Below, one piece after another: positions 1 to 12,772 of a DNA stretch of 64,000 bases. Both the position numbers and the translations under genes were made by a program. The notes under the pieces are model-generated. The model had not been told where the DNA came from and ran no database searches. It was given only the letters and a program-made list of their open reading frames with translations. The DNA lies in the NCBI RefSeq assembly GCF_949628215.1, contig NC_134279.1:12320041-12384040 (forward strand), read 5' to 3'. Source of the stretch: Phalacrocorax aristotelis. Its lineage: Eukaryota > Chordata > Aves > Suliformes > Phalacrocoracidae. Numbering within the stretch: position 1 is the first letter of the stretch; each line of letters begins with the position of its first letter.

Positions 1-3000
1 AGAAAAACAAAACAGTTGTTGTGAATTGCTTAGTTAATTATACTTTGAAATGAAATTCTGAGCTTTTTGCACTATAAACATTTTATTTCTCTGCCAGTGA
101 AAAGCAGATCATTTTAGAGATAGTAGAGCTAGTACCTTTACCTCTGGTGTCTTGGGCTGCAGTACGATGGTCATTGAAACGCAGGCCAATTACAGCAGGG
201 GATTCCCATCCACTGTTTCTGCTCCTGCCACTTGCTTCTTCATCCTTCTCCGTACCCACAGCTGCACTAGTGGAATTACGTGGGGAGATGGATCAGGGGC
301 CAGATTTGCATGTGTGGGGAAAAAAATATATTTTCAGTCTGAGCATGTTCCTGATCGAGCTTAAGGTGAAGAAACATGACTCTGGTGCTGGCAAAGCATA
401 GGGATGGGCATGTGTACCTGAAGACAGGAGGGACAGGAAGGCAAGACTCTGTGCAGGCTTCCACCTTTATGTCAGTTTAGGATGATCATAAAACCTCAGC
501 ATTAGGAAAGGTGGCATGTTAGGAAGCCATAAAAATGCAGTATCACAATGGTATAGTTTGTATTCACATATAGATTAACTTAAAGAGTGCTTAATCTAGT
601 CAGCAGCATTCAGAAAGTGACAAACTGGAGTGACTGGAGCAGGATTCTTGTCATGCAGCTACGTATATATCCTCTTGCTGCATCGCTATGACGGAGTAAA
701 CCATCCTCACACAATCGGTCACAGCAACTGAGCTGAGACAATATTTCCTCAAACATCGATCATCTGTTGTAATTGACTTAGGAAGTGTTCCTGCTTTATT
801 TCACTGGATGGTTAGATGGATTAGTTGAAGCTAGTACTGAAGGTTAAGCAAGCTGCTCCTGGCACCCCTTTGACGTTTACTATGGAATACAAACATTGTT
901 TTTAATGTCTTGCTGCATCAATACCTTGTTTAGAAGTTTCTCAAAAAAATGAAAAATATTATTTCATCATACTAGTATTTTAAAAATATTTGTAAAACTT
1001 TCCCTTAAATTGAATAATGGCTTGACTTCATATTGCATTCAGTGAAGTACTTCCTTCATAGTAAATCATCTGGAATAGATGACCTTATTTGATTTTTGTG
1101 GTTACTAAGCGACTTTGCACTCCATCAGTGAAATAGATTATGTACTCCACAGTTTCCTGGCTTTGGAAATGGAATAATTGTATCTTTTGACTAGAACCAT
1201 GCTCATGCTTTAAACTATCAGCACCAAAGGAAGCTTACTAGAATGCTTTGCTCTGCACTGTGTGTGCAAGTCCTTCTGCTCTAATACTGACTCTCAGGGA
1301 ATGCCAGCCAAGTTAAGGCAGGATAATTTTCCAAATGAATAGAATTCAGAAATGCTGAACTGTCAGCGGTGCTAAAGTTTAAATCAAAGTCATTGTTGAT
1401 TCCTAAGTTTTTACTTTAGCATTGCATAAAGCGTAATCTTGGTTTGTCCAGCTGAAGTCTCATAATGCAAAAAACTTGAGTAGCTGGAGCACATCTGAAA
1501 CAGCCCCTGCTAAATGCAATAAACCCACAACCTCTGTTCTTTCATCACTCATACATCTCTGCCATCACTTGACAGGTGTTTTGATGAACAAGCGCGATGT
1601 AGTTCATAAGACATTTGACCATACTAAATCATCTTTTTTTGTGTCTATGTGAATCACAGTGCCCATAGAAAACCTAAAGTGCTGGCATTCCACTTCTATG
1701 TTTCGATACTTTACAGAGGTGCAAATGGAAGCATAAGATAAAGCAAACTTGCATGAGCCGTGAAATTATGGAACCTGTTAGATTCACATCTTGTGGGGTG
1801 ATTTTAAAATTCCCCTTGGATCAGATACCAAATATGCTAAACAAATATTGGGATTTCTGTGATAGAGGGTTGCGAAAAAAAAAAAAGAGCTGTTAACAAC
1901 ATGCTAACAATATAATGCTATTATCATATTTATTGAGGCCATGTGACAAATAAGCATAGTTCCAGAAAAGAGGATTGAAAAGTAAATGTTTTTTCAGCTA
2001 AAACCTAACCTTCATTTCCAATAAATTTTAAATTAACCTGCAGTGAAATTATATTTTATATCAGCTACTCATCAGTACAAGTTTGAAAAGGAAGGGGGGG
2101 TCTCTCTATATGTGACTTGCCTGTGAGAAGGGATAATTTTGAACTGTGAAGTGAATACTCAACAAGATGAATTCTGCCTATTATGATGGCAAGCGTATTA
2201 TCCAAACTTGCAAATATTTACTATTGCTGAGTATTTCTGGCTAGATTATTCTATTCTAATAAGAAACTTATGCATAATAAAATGTTTTGTTTTCTGACTT
2301 TTTGCTTTGCTCTATCAGTAATGGATTAGGTTGTAAGCTGAAGTAAATTAGCACTAGAGGTTTTTACAGTGACTGACATGAGAACAGGTACAAGTCCAAT
2401 ATTTGATTCCTTCTATTGTCACATCAAGGCCCGCGTGCATAGCCAAAGTTTTGTACACAACTGTACAAGAGTTTTAATTCTCCATTGCTGTTTTTTACAA
2501 GTGATCTACCAGCTGAAAACATCAATGCTTTGAAGGATTTCTTTGGCGATTAGAACTCTTTTACCTAAACTTCATCACAGTTTAAAGGAAGCTTAAGATC
2601 TAGCGAGAGCGAGACACCTCCACATCTTCAAAGGGTGGTTTCGCAAGCCTGCATACCAAACAGAAAACTTGCCCCTGGAACCAATAACCTTGGAGGAACA
2701 AAGCTGTACCTGAGTTACATGTCAACTGGGTCAAGACAGCAGCTGGGAAGTTACATTCCTCTCATGGTGCCAGAGAATTTTTGTTATAAATTAAGCTCAA
2801 GTCAAGCATGAGTCGCAGTTTCATTCATATTAAAATGCTGAATTATTCAGCTTGGAAACATGAAGGTTCAGTACATGTTTGTGTGTGTATTTTTTTTAAT
2901 GTGTATATTAACTGATGATGAAAATGAGAACGTTCTTGCTCAAGAAGTACTGGTGCAGCTGGACAGCAGAAACATTAAGTTCTAAAGGTTTCTTTTCCTC

Positions 3001-4980
3001 CGTGTTCAAGAGAAACATTTGTGCCTGAGTTTTCTTCATAAGCTTTCTGAATATTTCATTTGATGATAGACATATAAAGCAATTGCTTTATCAGAATAAA
3101 AAATGAACCCGAGTTTTTCTCACCCTTTGTGAATAATTTGACTATTGACCTCTTCTTGTTGTTCTTTCTCTCAAGAAAACATTTACTTTAATTCTCTCTA
3201 TTTATTTGATTCTGTGTTTCCTTTGGTTTTTTTTCTGTCCAGTGCTACATCTGAGTTCTGGCTGGAATATGAGGCTAGAAGAGGATCTGCTCGAAGGCTA
3301 GCAGCAAATTAATATTTTTGTAATATAAACTGGCATGGACAAGACTGAGGAGAGATACTGAAATCACAAATACCAGTGAAGGATCAGCTATAGACAGAAA
3401 ATGGTTTGGAATATTTTTCTTTATGTAGTTGTGTAGAACAGTAAATGCAAACATGTTACAGAATCTGTACAAAGTAATAGTTATTTTTAAGCAACGTTCC
3501 AAGGCAAAATGATGTTTTTAGTTATTATTATGTATTGACCAAATCTGTGTTTTAAATTATGGTTTGGTTCTTTACTGTGATGCTCAGCCTTGCCTTTGTA
3601 GAATTCCTTGTTAGACATACCGAAAATGGGTATTGGGCTATTTCGCACATTCTAAAGCTATCGCTACTTGGCTGGGTCTTAAACTTCAAAGTGGGCTTCC
3701 ATACAACATGTTTCAATGCGTCAGAGGCCATTAAGAGGCAAGTCAGCCTTTGTACTCTGCCTTTCTAAGCACACTGATAAGTGCTACCAGCCCACCCAGT
3801 ACAGTGCTGCAACAGCAAGTGGCCAAGATGCGGGTTCTGGGTATGGTGTAATCACACAGGCATTAAAAGAGTCTGTGGGAATCGCTGCTGATGTCAAACT
3901 TGTAAGCTAAGTCCCCTACCTGCGTTCCCAACCATCACGCAAGTGGCCCTAATTCTGGAGGGCTAATGATGCATCTTGGTTTGTTTCATTCTCCATAGAG
4001 TATGGGAACTCTCTAACTGAGGGGGAAAAAAAACCATTACAATAAAAAGAAAACAGGGAAAAGGAGTAAACCAGGAAGAAGAAATAGACAGCGCTGGTGG
4101 GGAAGAAAAAGGGCTTTTGTTCTGGGTAATGCAACATGCCAGAGAAGGGCTTTTTTTTTTTACCCTCTGCTTGTGAGAAAGACAGGCAGAATAGCCGTAA
4201 TGTCAGTGGCTGGAAGCAGTACCCCTCCTTTCCCTTGCACCTCCCTCAGTCCAGCTCATGACTGACAAGGGTGAGCAAAGTCCTCCCAAAAGAGGCCCTG
4301 TCTCGATGTTGGGGGTCCCGCTCCCTCCCCATGGCAGGCGGCCTCTGAACTGGTTTTTCACAGTGACTGACAACTCTTTCCAGCAGTACAACTGAATTCA
4401 TGTTCTGCAACATTTTTTTCCCCTAAGGACATTCATTCTTTTTGTTAATACTCTATGTATTTGATCTTCTCGCCTTCACAAGACAATCAAACATGGTTTG
4501 TCAGCAGTTTATTACTGAAACAGGAGGGGCAGAGAGGGGTTAGATGCACCAGGAAAATGTCGGGTTTAGATAAAGAAATTATGAGGTCTGATCCTTTGGC
4601 AGAGGTAAGCTTAGTATTTTAAAATCATGGCTTTCTGTAATCAAACCAAGCATGAAGCTGAATTGATAATCGTGCAAGCCGTTATTTTTCTTGAACCAGA
4701 AGTAAATCATCATTTTGATGCTTGTCTGAATGCTGCAAGAATTGAACCAAAACAGATTTTCAGTTGCAAGCTAAACACTACAAATAAAAATAGACAGCTC
4801 CCTAGCAGGGACTTGCTTAGTATGAGCCTTATTTGCACTTGATAGGAGCTTCAAAGCAATGTCATGTCACAGCCTATTCCCCTCTCTCCCCTCCTTCCCG
4901 CTTGACTCGCAGGCATTGTAGCACAGACTTTCACTCCAGCTGCATGACACTGAGCTGCTTCACTCTGCGCTACATGAGCA
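1..4980. other. AT-rich noncoding stretch, no gene recognised
   Basis: Nothing recognisable as a gene or repeat family is visible. Open frames are short and lack domain-like sequence. Local features are an A-run near 1874-1886, a G-run near 2093-2100, a T-run near 4150-4160, and a slightly GC-richer patch at about 4200-4350 with C-rich pyrimidine runs but few CpGs. Unrecognised old repeats or regulatory elements could be present, since only families known by eye can be called here. Confidence 0.6.
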
Positions 4981-5131
4981 GGGAGGGGTTGCATGGAGAG
5001 GTGGTGGAGTCTCCGTCCCTGCAGATGTTCAGAAGCCATCTGGACATGGTGACCATGCATCAGCGGGGAGAGGGGTGGTCTCCAGCAGTTCCTATCAGCC
5101 TGAACCACTCTGTGATTCTATCTCAAAGGGT
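4981..5131 (+). mobile_element. CR1 LINE 3'-end fragment
   Basis: This is a 5'-truncated piece of a chicken-repeat-1 (CR1) non-LTR retrotransposon. Translated on the plus strand it gives VVESPSL followed by a FRSHLDMV-like stretch. The same C-terminal segment of CR1 ORF2 appears in the larger copy in this window as GVESPSL...FKTCLDMV (around 35510-35560). The fragment then runs through a GGTGGTCTCCAGCAGTTCC segment to a CTGTGATTCTAT end, which matches the normal CR1 3' terminus. It seems to lack part of the usual sequence between the ORF2 tail and the 3' UTR. Extension upstream of 4981 is uncertain. It is dead, with no reverse-transcriptase core left. Confidence 0.85.
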
Positions 5132-6395
5132 TTATTGCGCCTGGAGATCAGTTAAAAGATTTGCCTGTACAAGAACATTGGCTTGCATAGAGAACTCTAC
5201 ATGGGGAGTATGGGAGAAAAAGTTGTAAATGCAGGCTCTACTTTACAACTGCAGAATTGGTAATGGCCTCTCACATACATTTCAACGTATGTAATAGAAA
5301 GGACTTACCTGTCATTGCAACAGGAGGTTTGATCTTAGAATGATTTAAAAGTCTGATCTTGATATATAACGCTAATAAAAATCAGTGGAGATATGGAGCT
5401 CTGACAGTAATACGTAAAAAGTGGCTGACTGTCTCATTTTAAAGTACTGATTCATATTAGTTTTACTTCATCGGTTTCATGGAGCTATTCTAGATTTATA
5501 TCGATGCAAGCAAGATTGGAAACAAACCCAACATCTGCAACTTCTATATTTATTATTAAGAAAACTGTGATTCTCAGATCCATTACTGTTCCAAGCCTCT
5601 CAGGCCCATAATACACCTTTTCTGCTAAATGTCAGTGCGTATATTTTTATGACTTCTAATGCTACAGCATTTAATAGAAATCTGGCCCTCTTGCTCTGCC
5701 TTTTAAGTTGTCTTCTCCCTGCAGAACGAACATGCCGTCTGTTCATCATCAGCCATCACACCCTCTAAGTTGTGTAAGTAAGTCCAGATCCCAGTAGTCC
5801 ACTGTGAAAGACTCAGTTAGTTGCCTTAATCCATCGATGGAATTCAACTGCTTTCTCATACAGAGGCAGGAGTCTGTCACTAATCACTGTCACCTAAAAC
5901 TACAGTCAGAGATAGCCGTAAGATAGAAACAGATAGTGCATCAATTCCTTCACAATGCTCTATTCATATATGGATGAGCAGAAGTTTGGCTCTTGACGAC
6001 TGAAAAGCATGCCAAGGTTCAGTGCTTCAAAGGCAAAAGAATTTTTCTTAATTATTTTGAGTGGTATGAGTAACTTCTTCACTTTCACAAATTATATAGG
6101 ACTAAATCTAGAAGTGTTAATTTTCCTAGGCTCTGCCTATGCTTAATGCCTAGCTGTAGTCCTCCTTCACTGCCACAGTTAGTTCATTAAAGCATCTCAA
6201 AAGTACAAGCAGTCTGCTCTTTCAGTTAGGTTACCAAATGTTTAAACAAAAGCACGTGAAATATTCTCTCTTTGTAGCTAAGATTAATTTTATCTGTAAG
6301 GAAATAACCAAATAATTCATAAATACTGAAGCTTCTTCAAGACAAAAATTTTCTAGCTAATTTCTTCCTTTTATGCAAATGAGTAAAAAAGCAAA
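5132..6395. other. AT-rich noncoding stretch, nothing recognised
   Basis: No gene or known repeat is visible. An octamer-type motif (ATGCAAAT) lies close to the right end near 6373-6380, just before the inverted repeat at 6396. Confidence 0.55.
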
Positions 6396-6417
6396 CTTTC
6401 ATCATGTATGATGAAAG
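6396..6417. repeat. Perfect 10-2-10 inverted repeat
   Basis: The left arm CTTTCATCAT and right arm ATGATGAAAG are exact reverse complements separated by GT. It directly abuts the ACAT microsatellite. It could form a very short hairpin or be a dimer-binding site. The stem is too short to be a miRNA precursor on its own. Confidence 0.8.
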
Positions 6418-6437
6418 ACATACATACATACATACAT
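6418..6437. repeat. (ACAT)5 microsatellite
   Basis: Five uninterrupted ACAT units are visible, immediately after the inverted repeat. Such tracts are often length-polymorphic. Confidence 0.9.
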
Positions 6438-8256
6438 TAGACACTTGCGTGGCCTTTGTATTTTTCGTCATGGCAAAAATCAGATTGAGAGTAGCAAAAT
6501 ATTATTTTAGAACGAAGTAAATGAGTTTAAAACAATGATTCATGGAATACTGAAGCCTGTGCAATTTCTTTTTCTTTAGAAATAATTGAAACCATTTCAA
6601 AAGAAACTGCTTATTATATTTACTTAGCATACCTACTCTGTCTTCTTGCTAAAATCTATTGTATAAGGAAATGGTTGGGGGGGGAGGGGGAAGAAAGAAA
6701 AGGAGGGCTTACAGAATTTGCAGTATTATCATTTGAGAGATACTAACTAACGTGCAGGCGTGGGGATGGATGTTGGCCTATGCACTGATTGAATGCTATG
6801 GGTTCAGTGCAGTCTAAGTAGTTCAAGAGAATCACTGTGACTCTGGAGGGGAAAACACTCCCTCCGTCTTTGTGTAAGGAGATGTGGTATAGCCATCCAT
6901 ACAGATGATAACTCACAAGTGACTGACTAGCAATGCACGTATATGAAACCCAACAAAGTAATATATTGTATTAAGAAAAATGCATTTGTTTTGCAATATA
7001 AATGAATTAAAAAATCAAAATGTTCAAGATGACTAAACATTAAAATCAACAAAACATGCATAGTTTATATGAGACAATGTTCAGATGAAAATGATAATCT
7101 ACTAAACATAGATAATGCTCTGAATTATTTTATTATATGGTTTGGGTTTTTTGTAATAGGAACCCAGACTAAAGCCACAGATCCAAATTACTGATAACTA
7201 GCTTGAGTTGTTTCAGCTCACGCATGGGCTGTCAATGTGTCTCTCAACTCATTTCACACTTGACCTCCTGGAGGGCAGTGAAGCTATATACAAATGTATG
7301 CTATTCTTTCTGGTCCCTGACTTTGTTACAAAGGAAAAAATGCATCAGAAAATCTATATCAAATTAATACCCGAACAGAAAATCCTTACCTCTGAAAGTC
7401 TTAAAAAAAAGAAAGGCAGGCAATAAATTCAAGAATTGAAAGCTGTGCCTACCTAAAGCAGTATAGTGCCTCTTAAGAGTAGCCCTCTGATGCATTAATA
7501 GTGGAGGCAGAAGCTCAGTTTAACTAGCGCTGCAGCTTAAGGTACACAATTACATTCTTCAGCGTCGACATTTTCACCTTGATAAGCATAATAATGCCAT
7601 GCAGATGCAGACTAAAACCCGTAATTTCAGCACTCTGCTTCTACTCACGTTGATTATAATAAGGTACGGCACTGAAGCATGCACGATCCTACATTTAATT
7701 GTCAGCATAGCCCTTCATTTAAACAAGAAGTTAGTTAACAGTATGCCTTCAACGGTGAATGTGGGAGGCATCTCAAATAGCTGTGGCTAAACAGAGGAAG
7801 TTAAATGTGCCAGTAAAAACATGCAAAAAGCTAGCGATGACTTAAATTCACCTTCAGTTTCTCCATGGGTATCAATGCAAATTGAAAACAAAATATGATA
7901 TGATTATATTTGCAAGAAAAGGCCTGGTTTTTTTCCTTGCCCTTTTTTCTTTTTAACTAGGAAAAGTTTCCCTGCAGTTAGCTTTACAGCAATGGAAAGC
8001 AGTAAGCCAGATGATGACAGTGAAGGACAGATTCTGGTATGTATAGCAAGAAGTAGAAAATACCTGAACATAATAAACGTACATATGTTCAAACAGTAAT
8101 ATATACTATTAAAACTAAACATAGGGAGAAGATCACACAAGACAAAAACGTTGCACATTTCATTTTGTTTACCAAGTCAATTCTGGGAGGAAGAGCACTA
8201 CAAGAGGAAACAGAAAACTTGATTTAAACTAGGACAATAGTCATATTTGTGTCTGT
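6438..8256. other. AT-rich noncoding stretch, nothing recognised
   Basis: No gene or known repeat is visible. A G-rich purine tract lies at about 6674-6706. The rest is AT-rich with scattered short open frames that have no recognisable domains. Confidence 0.55.
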
Positions 8257-8301
8257 ATGGCATATGTAAGTATATATATGCCATCATACATACATGTATG
8301 T
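8257..8301. repeat. Inverted repeat plus adjacent palindrome
   Basis: The arms ATGGCATAT (8257-8265) and ATATGCCAT (8276-8284) are exact reverse complements around a 10-base loop. They are followed at 8288-8301 by a perfect 14-base palindrome, ACATACATGTATGT. The surroundings (about 8250-8345) are rich in TA and TG steps, so this is probably decayed microsatellite rather than an RNA gene. Confidence 0.7.
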
Positions 8302-8787
8302 CTGTACCTTAAGCTGCAGCAATATACACGTATATATGTCTATGAAACAATTGGTTGAAAGATATTCAGCTGGTTAAAAAATGGGTATCAACAATACAAA
8401 AAAAAAAAATCCTATGTGAACTGTATGATTTCTTGGCTTTTTTAACGTGTGCTATATTGTTGCTTGATTCTTGAAGTAGTAGCACTTTGAGGAAAAAAAA
8501 ACAACCCACAAACCCGAAACTTGAAACAAATCAGAATAGCATCATTTACAACCGCTTCCCTCTTAGGCTGCCATAATGCCGTGGTAATATATTTTACCTC
8601 CTTCTGATCACATGGAAAGGAACAACAACTCACAAAAATACATCATTTTAAAAAAAAAAAAGTTTCTTTGCCCTGACTTATTAAATGCCATGTTGTGTTT
8701 TTCTAGGTGTAATTAACAACCAGGTACTACTTGTGACATGCACTTTGTCAGGTGACATATCAAAAGAGTTGCAGAAGTTCAGCAGCT
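8302..8787. other. AT-rich noncoding stretch with A-tracts
   Basis: There are A-tracts near 8398-8409, 8492-8500 and 8650-8660. No gene or known repeat family is recognised. Confidence 0.55.
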
Positions 8788-8897
8788 CGTAGCTGTCTCA
8801 CCCCAAATCGAGGCGGTACCTCGCGATTGCCGGTGGAAAGACAAGCATACATCAACCGCAGCGCTGAGAAGCTGGTGGGAGGGCTGGCAAGACGTCG
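8788..8897. other. Isolated CpG-dense patch
   Basis: Ten CpG dinucleotides fall within about 110 bases (first C positions 8788, 8809, 8814, 8822, 8824, 8831, 8857, 8862, 8893 and 8896), in surroundings that are strongly CpG-poor. It is too short for a standard CpG island, and no promoter elements or exon are recognised around it. It may be a small regulatory element kept unmethylated in the germ line, or an insert too recent to have lost its CpGs. An open frame crosses it, but it starts at a non-ATG codon and has no recognisable domain. Confidence 0.55.
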
Positions 8898-10227
8898 GAT
8901 AGGTTCCATGGCTGCTTCACAGTCAGACCATGTCTTCTGTTAAGGGATGTTCATGGCAGACCCAAACTCAGGTCATCAGCATCTGGTTTATTTTGTTGGA
9001 AATTTCATGACGTTGCTGTTCTGTTCTCTATCAGAAAGTAAAAATATTGTAGACTTTCAGGGCTATCCAGATAGCCTGACAAGATGGTTCATTGGGTTAG
9101 CAGCAAAGCTATAAATTACTGTACTGGGTTATATGTAATATAAACCTATGCAAAAGCAACTATGTTTAGCTTATGAGCTTGTGGTAAATGCAGACTGCAA
9201 AGCAACTACTGTGGCAGATTTATGCACACTTTTTGCCTACTTACTTCCAACTCAGTCTCAAACCTAACTGGGTATAATACTTTCAGGTCAAATCTTTGCC
9301 TTGGATTATGGCAGCTGCAATTCATAAACTTGTGATCAGTCGAGGTTTTAGTAAAATTACTCCTTTTATCCTTTTTTTATAAATGAAATAGGAACTCACG
9401 CGCTTCAGTTCAGTTTTGCAGACTAGCAAGCCAGTGGGTAGACTTGGGAGGAAACAGCTCATGAAATTCATGAGTGGTGCTGAGGAGCACTGCGCGGTAT
9501 TCAGCGGCACAGGGACCATAGACTAGGTGTTGCAGAGATGAACTTCACTCTCCCATGTCCCTTCTGTTCCTTGTTCGCATTTTGTCAGAGGACCCCAAGA
9601 GTTTCTGACAGTCACATTAGTTATTAGTGGCACTGAAACTGGAAGGGAGACACAGGCCACCACTCTTTTTCTTCAGCTACAACCCTGTTGTAGGACCGCA
9701 GCACTGCTGGCCGCAGGGAAAGGAGCATACTTAATGAGCTTGTATGGCGATGCTACACTATGTAGCACTAGTTGTCAATAAAAGACATTTGACATCGTAA
9801 GTGACTTGCAAGGTCTTTCCTCTCTCTGATGAATGTGCTTCTTGGTAGGCCAGAGTGCAGAGGTGGAGCAGCACAAAGCAGCTGGATAGCAAAATCTCCT
9901 CCTAATGGAGAATAATACTCTGTTGATGGAAAGGCTGGCAATTAATTTAAAAAGTGCACTATAAATTAAGTGCTCGTAGTTCTGAAGTGAAGTGTAGTGC
10001 AATTCAAATGTTGGGTGCTGTAAACTTCTTGAGCTTTAATTAACCACTACATTTATTTTAAAAAAGAAAAAAAGGAAAATAATACTTCCTTCTGGGGAAA
10101 AAAACAGTTGAATTTGTTTAGCTGAATCATTTCATATCTGTCAACAAATTATTATCAGATCTCAGCGGCAAAAGTCATCTAACTGGCCCTTATATTTAGA
10201 AGCCATTGAGTGACTGTAAGGATACTG
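8898..10227. other. Noncoding stretch, nothing recognised
   Basis: No gene or known repeat family is visible. Base composition is mixed and somewhat less AT-rich around 9400-9740. Confidence 0.5.
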
Positions 10228-10400
10228 TGTTGTGTTTTAACTCCAGTTGGCACCCAAGCCCCATACAGCCTCTTTCTCACCTGCCCCGCTGGGATGGGGG
10301 AGAGCATCGGAAGGGCAAAAGTAAGAAAACTCATGGGTTGAGATAAGAACAGTTTAATAACTGAAATTTTTTAAAAATGTACTGAAAAGGAAAACAACAA
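10228..10400 (-). mobile_element. Truncated endogenous retrovirus LTR (avian ERVL-like)
   Basis: On the minus strand this matches the 3' part (R/U5) of the complete solo LTR at 44066-44680. The shared landmarks are a block around GGTTGAGATAAGAACAGTTTAAT (compare TTAAACTGTGCTTATCTCAACCC near 44551), a GGGATGGGGGAGAG block and a CAGTTGGCA block. The terminus at 10228 reads TGTTGTG, the expected LTR edge with one or two substitutions. Clear similarity fades near 10361; the following A-rich bases may belong to the element, so the right edge is approximate. The U3 part is missing or too diverged to see. It carries more differences and fewer CpGs than the 44-kb copy, suggesting greater age. Confidence 0.8.
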
Positions 10401-12679
10401 AAAGAGAGTGAATGCGGGGTGAAATGAGACAACTAAATCCCACAACAAACAGTGCTCTTCATACATTAATACTGATAAACTGAAGTAGTCAGGCTAAATT
10501 GTGCCTAGCCTTGCCTATATAAGCCAATTGGCATGTCTGAAGCTGTCCCGATACACCAGAAGAGAGGGTTTCTTCAGTGATTTCATTACATCTACATTAA
10601 CTTTGCACATGTTTTGTATTTCCATTATGCTCAGAATTATACAATGATGAGGTTTGTTACTTCATGTGAAGTTACCTTTCAAAATTAATGATAAAATTGA
10701 TGTTGGAGGGGGAACACATATGACAACTTTCTCCTCAAAAATCTTGCTAAGATTCCTTTGCAGGATGCTGAAAAAATCAATATAACACCATTACCATAAT
10801 GCAACCATTTTCCATGCATTCTTCCTGTGGCTGGTCATCTCACTTTCCTGTTAGGATTGTACCTTCCTCCTGTGTTTCACTGCTGCTGCGACCACATTTT
10901 TCTGTGCTCTAATGTGGGCAAGATGAAACTGCCTTTTCCAAGTGCATATCTTCCTCTGTTGACTATAATGGAGCCTAAATAACTTGTCTGGGTTAGATCA
11001 TCTAATGCAGACGTTAACGCCGAGGTGACATGAGCCTTACAAATCATTGTATAAAAAAAGGTCATCTAGCCTCTGACTAGTATTGTGTCATAGTTTCTCA
11101 CACCTGTCAGAGCTTTTATTCAAGATCCTAAGGCTGCAAAGGTAGTAGAAGTCTAGTTTCTTTTATACTGTTCTTGGTTTTGCTCCCTTTCTTCCCCTTC
11201 TATATACAGCTATAGATCCTTATCTATGAATATACAACCCCCTACATAGGAAAAATTATGTTCCTACAATACTTGGCGGGGAGGTAGGCATGTTTTAGAA
11301 ATACCACAATTACAAAACCAGTTCAAACTCTTGCTGTTCCAGGGTTTGCCCTCACAAAAAAAGACTTTTTCTTTTTTTTTCAAATCTAGAATTAGTATGT
11401 CATTTAGGCATACAATTTATATGAGATCAGTCTGAATTGCAGAGCCATATGTGGCATAGATTTATTAAATTTAGATGTGGTATTCCTAAATGGTTCCTTC
11501 ATTGCTGTCTGTGTGCAGAAATTGGCCTAATTTTCTTCTCAGTGGTTCCACAGTAACAGAAGAGTATCTTCATTGACACTGGTGTAATGATAACCTAAAT
11601 AAGCTCAGTACTAGGCTAACTGCCTCTTCTGTGGTGTGAAGAAAACCAGATTGCATTCCTACTTGATTTTTAGAGAAAAGAAAAAGTCAAATCCAGAATC
11701 TACCGTTTCTTCTTTTTGGCCAAAGATTAGTTGCATACATTATTAACTGTAAAGGCAGTGTCTCTGGATAACCATTGATATTTGAGCTCATATGGGTTCT
11801 TGGAAGAAAGGGACCAATTTAGAACTGAGTCTTAATACTGACTCAGAAAATGGAAATCATGGATGGAATCTTTTTAACACAAAGCTATAAACAAATATTT
11901 AAGATCAAATATAACTTGATCTGGATTTGCTTATATTATCCATAATCATCTTCAAGTGAACTAGAAAAATTAATTTAAAAATTTATATAAATATGTATGA
12001 ATATATAAATACATGTTTGCTTCTTTCTAGGTCTTTTATTTTTCCTCAGAGTATGTAACTTGTTTTTAAATGGCTCTTGGTTTTTCCACATTATTATTAT
12101 CCCATTCTTGCAAAAAATTACTTATTTGTGATCCATTATATTCTAATATAAATTCATGTATATACAGAGAACATACTGTGGGGTAAAAAAAATCTACTAC
12201 GTGTTGAAAACTATGTTAACATTCATTACGGAAAAGAAATCAATCGCTTGCTAATTTTGTTTTCCCAAAAGTATTTGGTGAGCAGTACAATCACATACGA
12301 GCAATAGCATCTGTTTATAAAATTTAGAAAACGTGACCTTACAACATATTTTGGTTTTGGTAGAGGAAGTGAGAGACCATAGTCGGTTTGGAACATTGTG
12401 AGATTACTGAGTGTCCCACTGGCAAAATTAAGGGATTGCTAATGGAATAGCGTACGCTGTTTTCCTTTTCCTCTGGTTCGGGTCTGTAGCCTGGTGAGCA
12501 GGCCTGGGAACAAAGCAGCAATACCAGTAATAATTGGCACCAGTTACAAGTCACATTCTTGTATTATCTGCCCATTTTTCCTTAAGATGTTTGATTTGCA
12601 AGTTCCATCCCAGATGGTGCTCTGGAATGACAGTAAGTCTGGTTTGGAAGATACATGCTTAACGGCTATTTGCGTACGA
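10401..12679. other. AT-rich noncoding stretch, nothing recognised
   Basis: No gene or clear repeat family is visible. The left edge may include undetected remains of the LTR above. Confidence 0.5.
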
Positions 12680-12772
12680 TAGGCTGAACTTGAGCTACTA
12701 CTGGTCTAAGTCCTGCTCCAAGCGTCAGGTTGGGGCTCCTTCCAACCAACATCTTTATGATTCTTCCTTAGT
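12680..12772 (+). mobile_element. Degenerate CR1 LINE 3' end (tentative)
   Basis: The segment contains CAGGTTGGGGCTCCTTCCAA followed by ATGATTCTT. It resembles the end of CR1 elements, where a 'gguc ccuuccaacc' block is followed by ATGATTCT octamers. Only about 90 bases are recognisable and several positions differ, so a chance match or another LINE subfamily cannot be excluded. Confidence 0.4.

Noticed and set aside
4833..5228. 131-residue plus-strand frame
   Set aside because: Its only recognisable part is the CR1 ORF2 tail at about 4981-5060; the rest is flanking sequence and it starts at a non-ATG codon.
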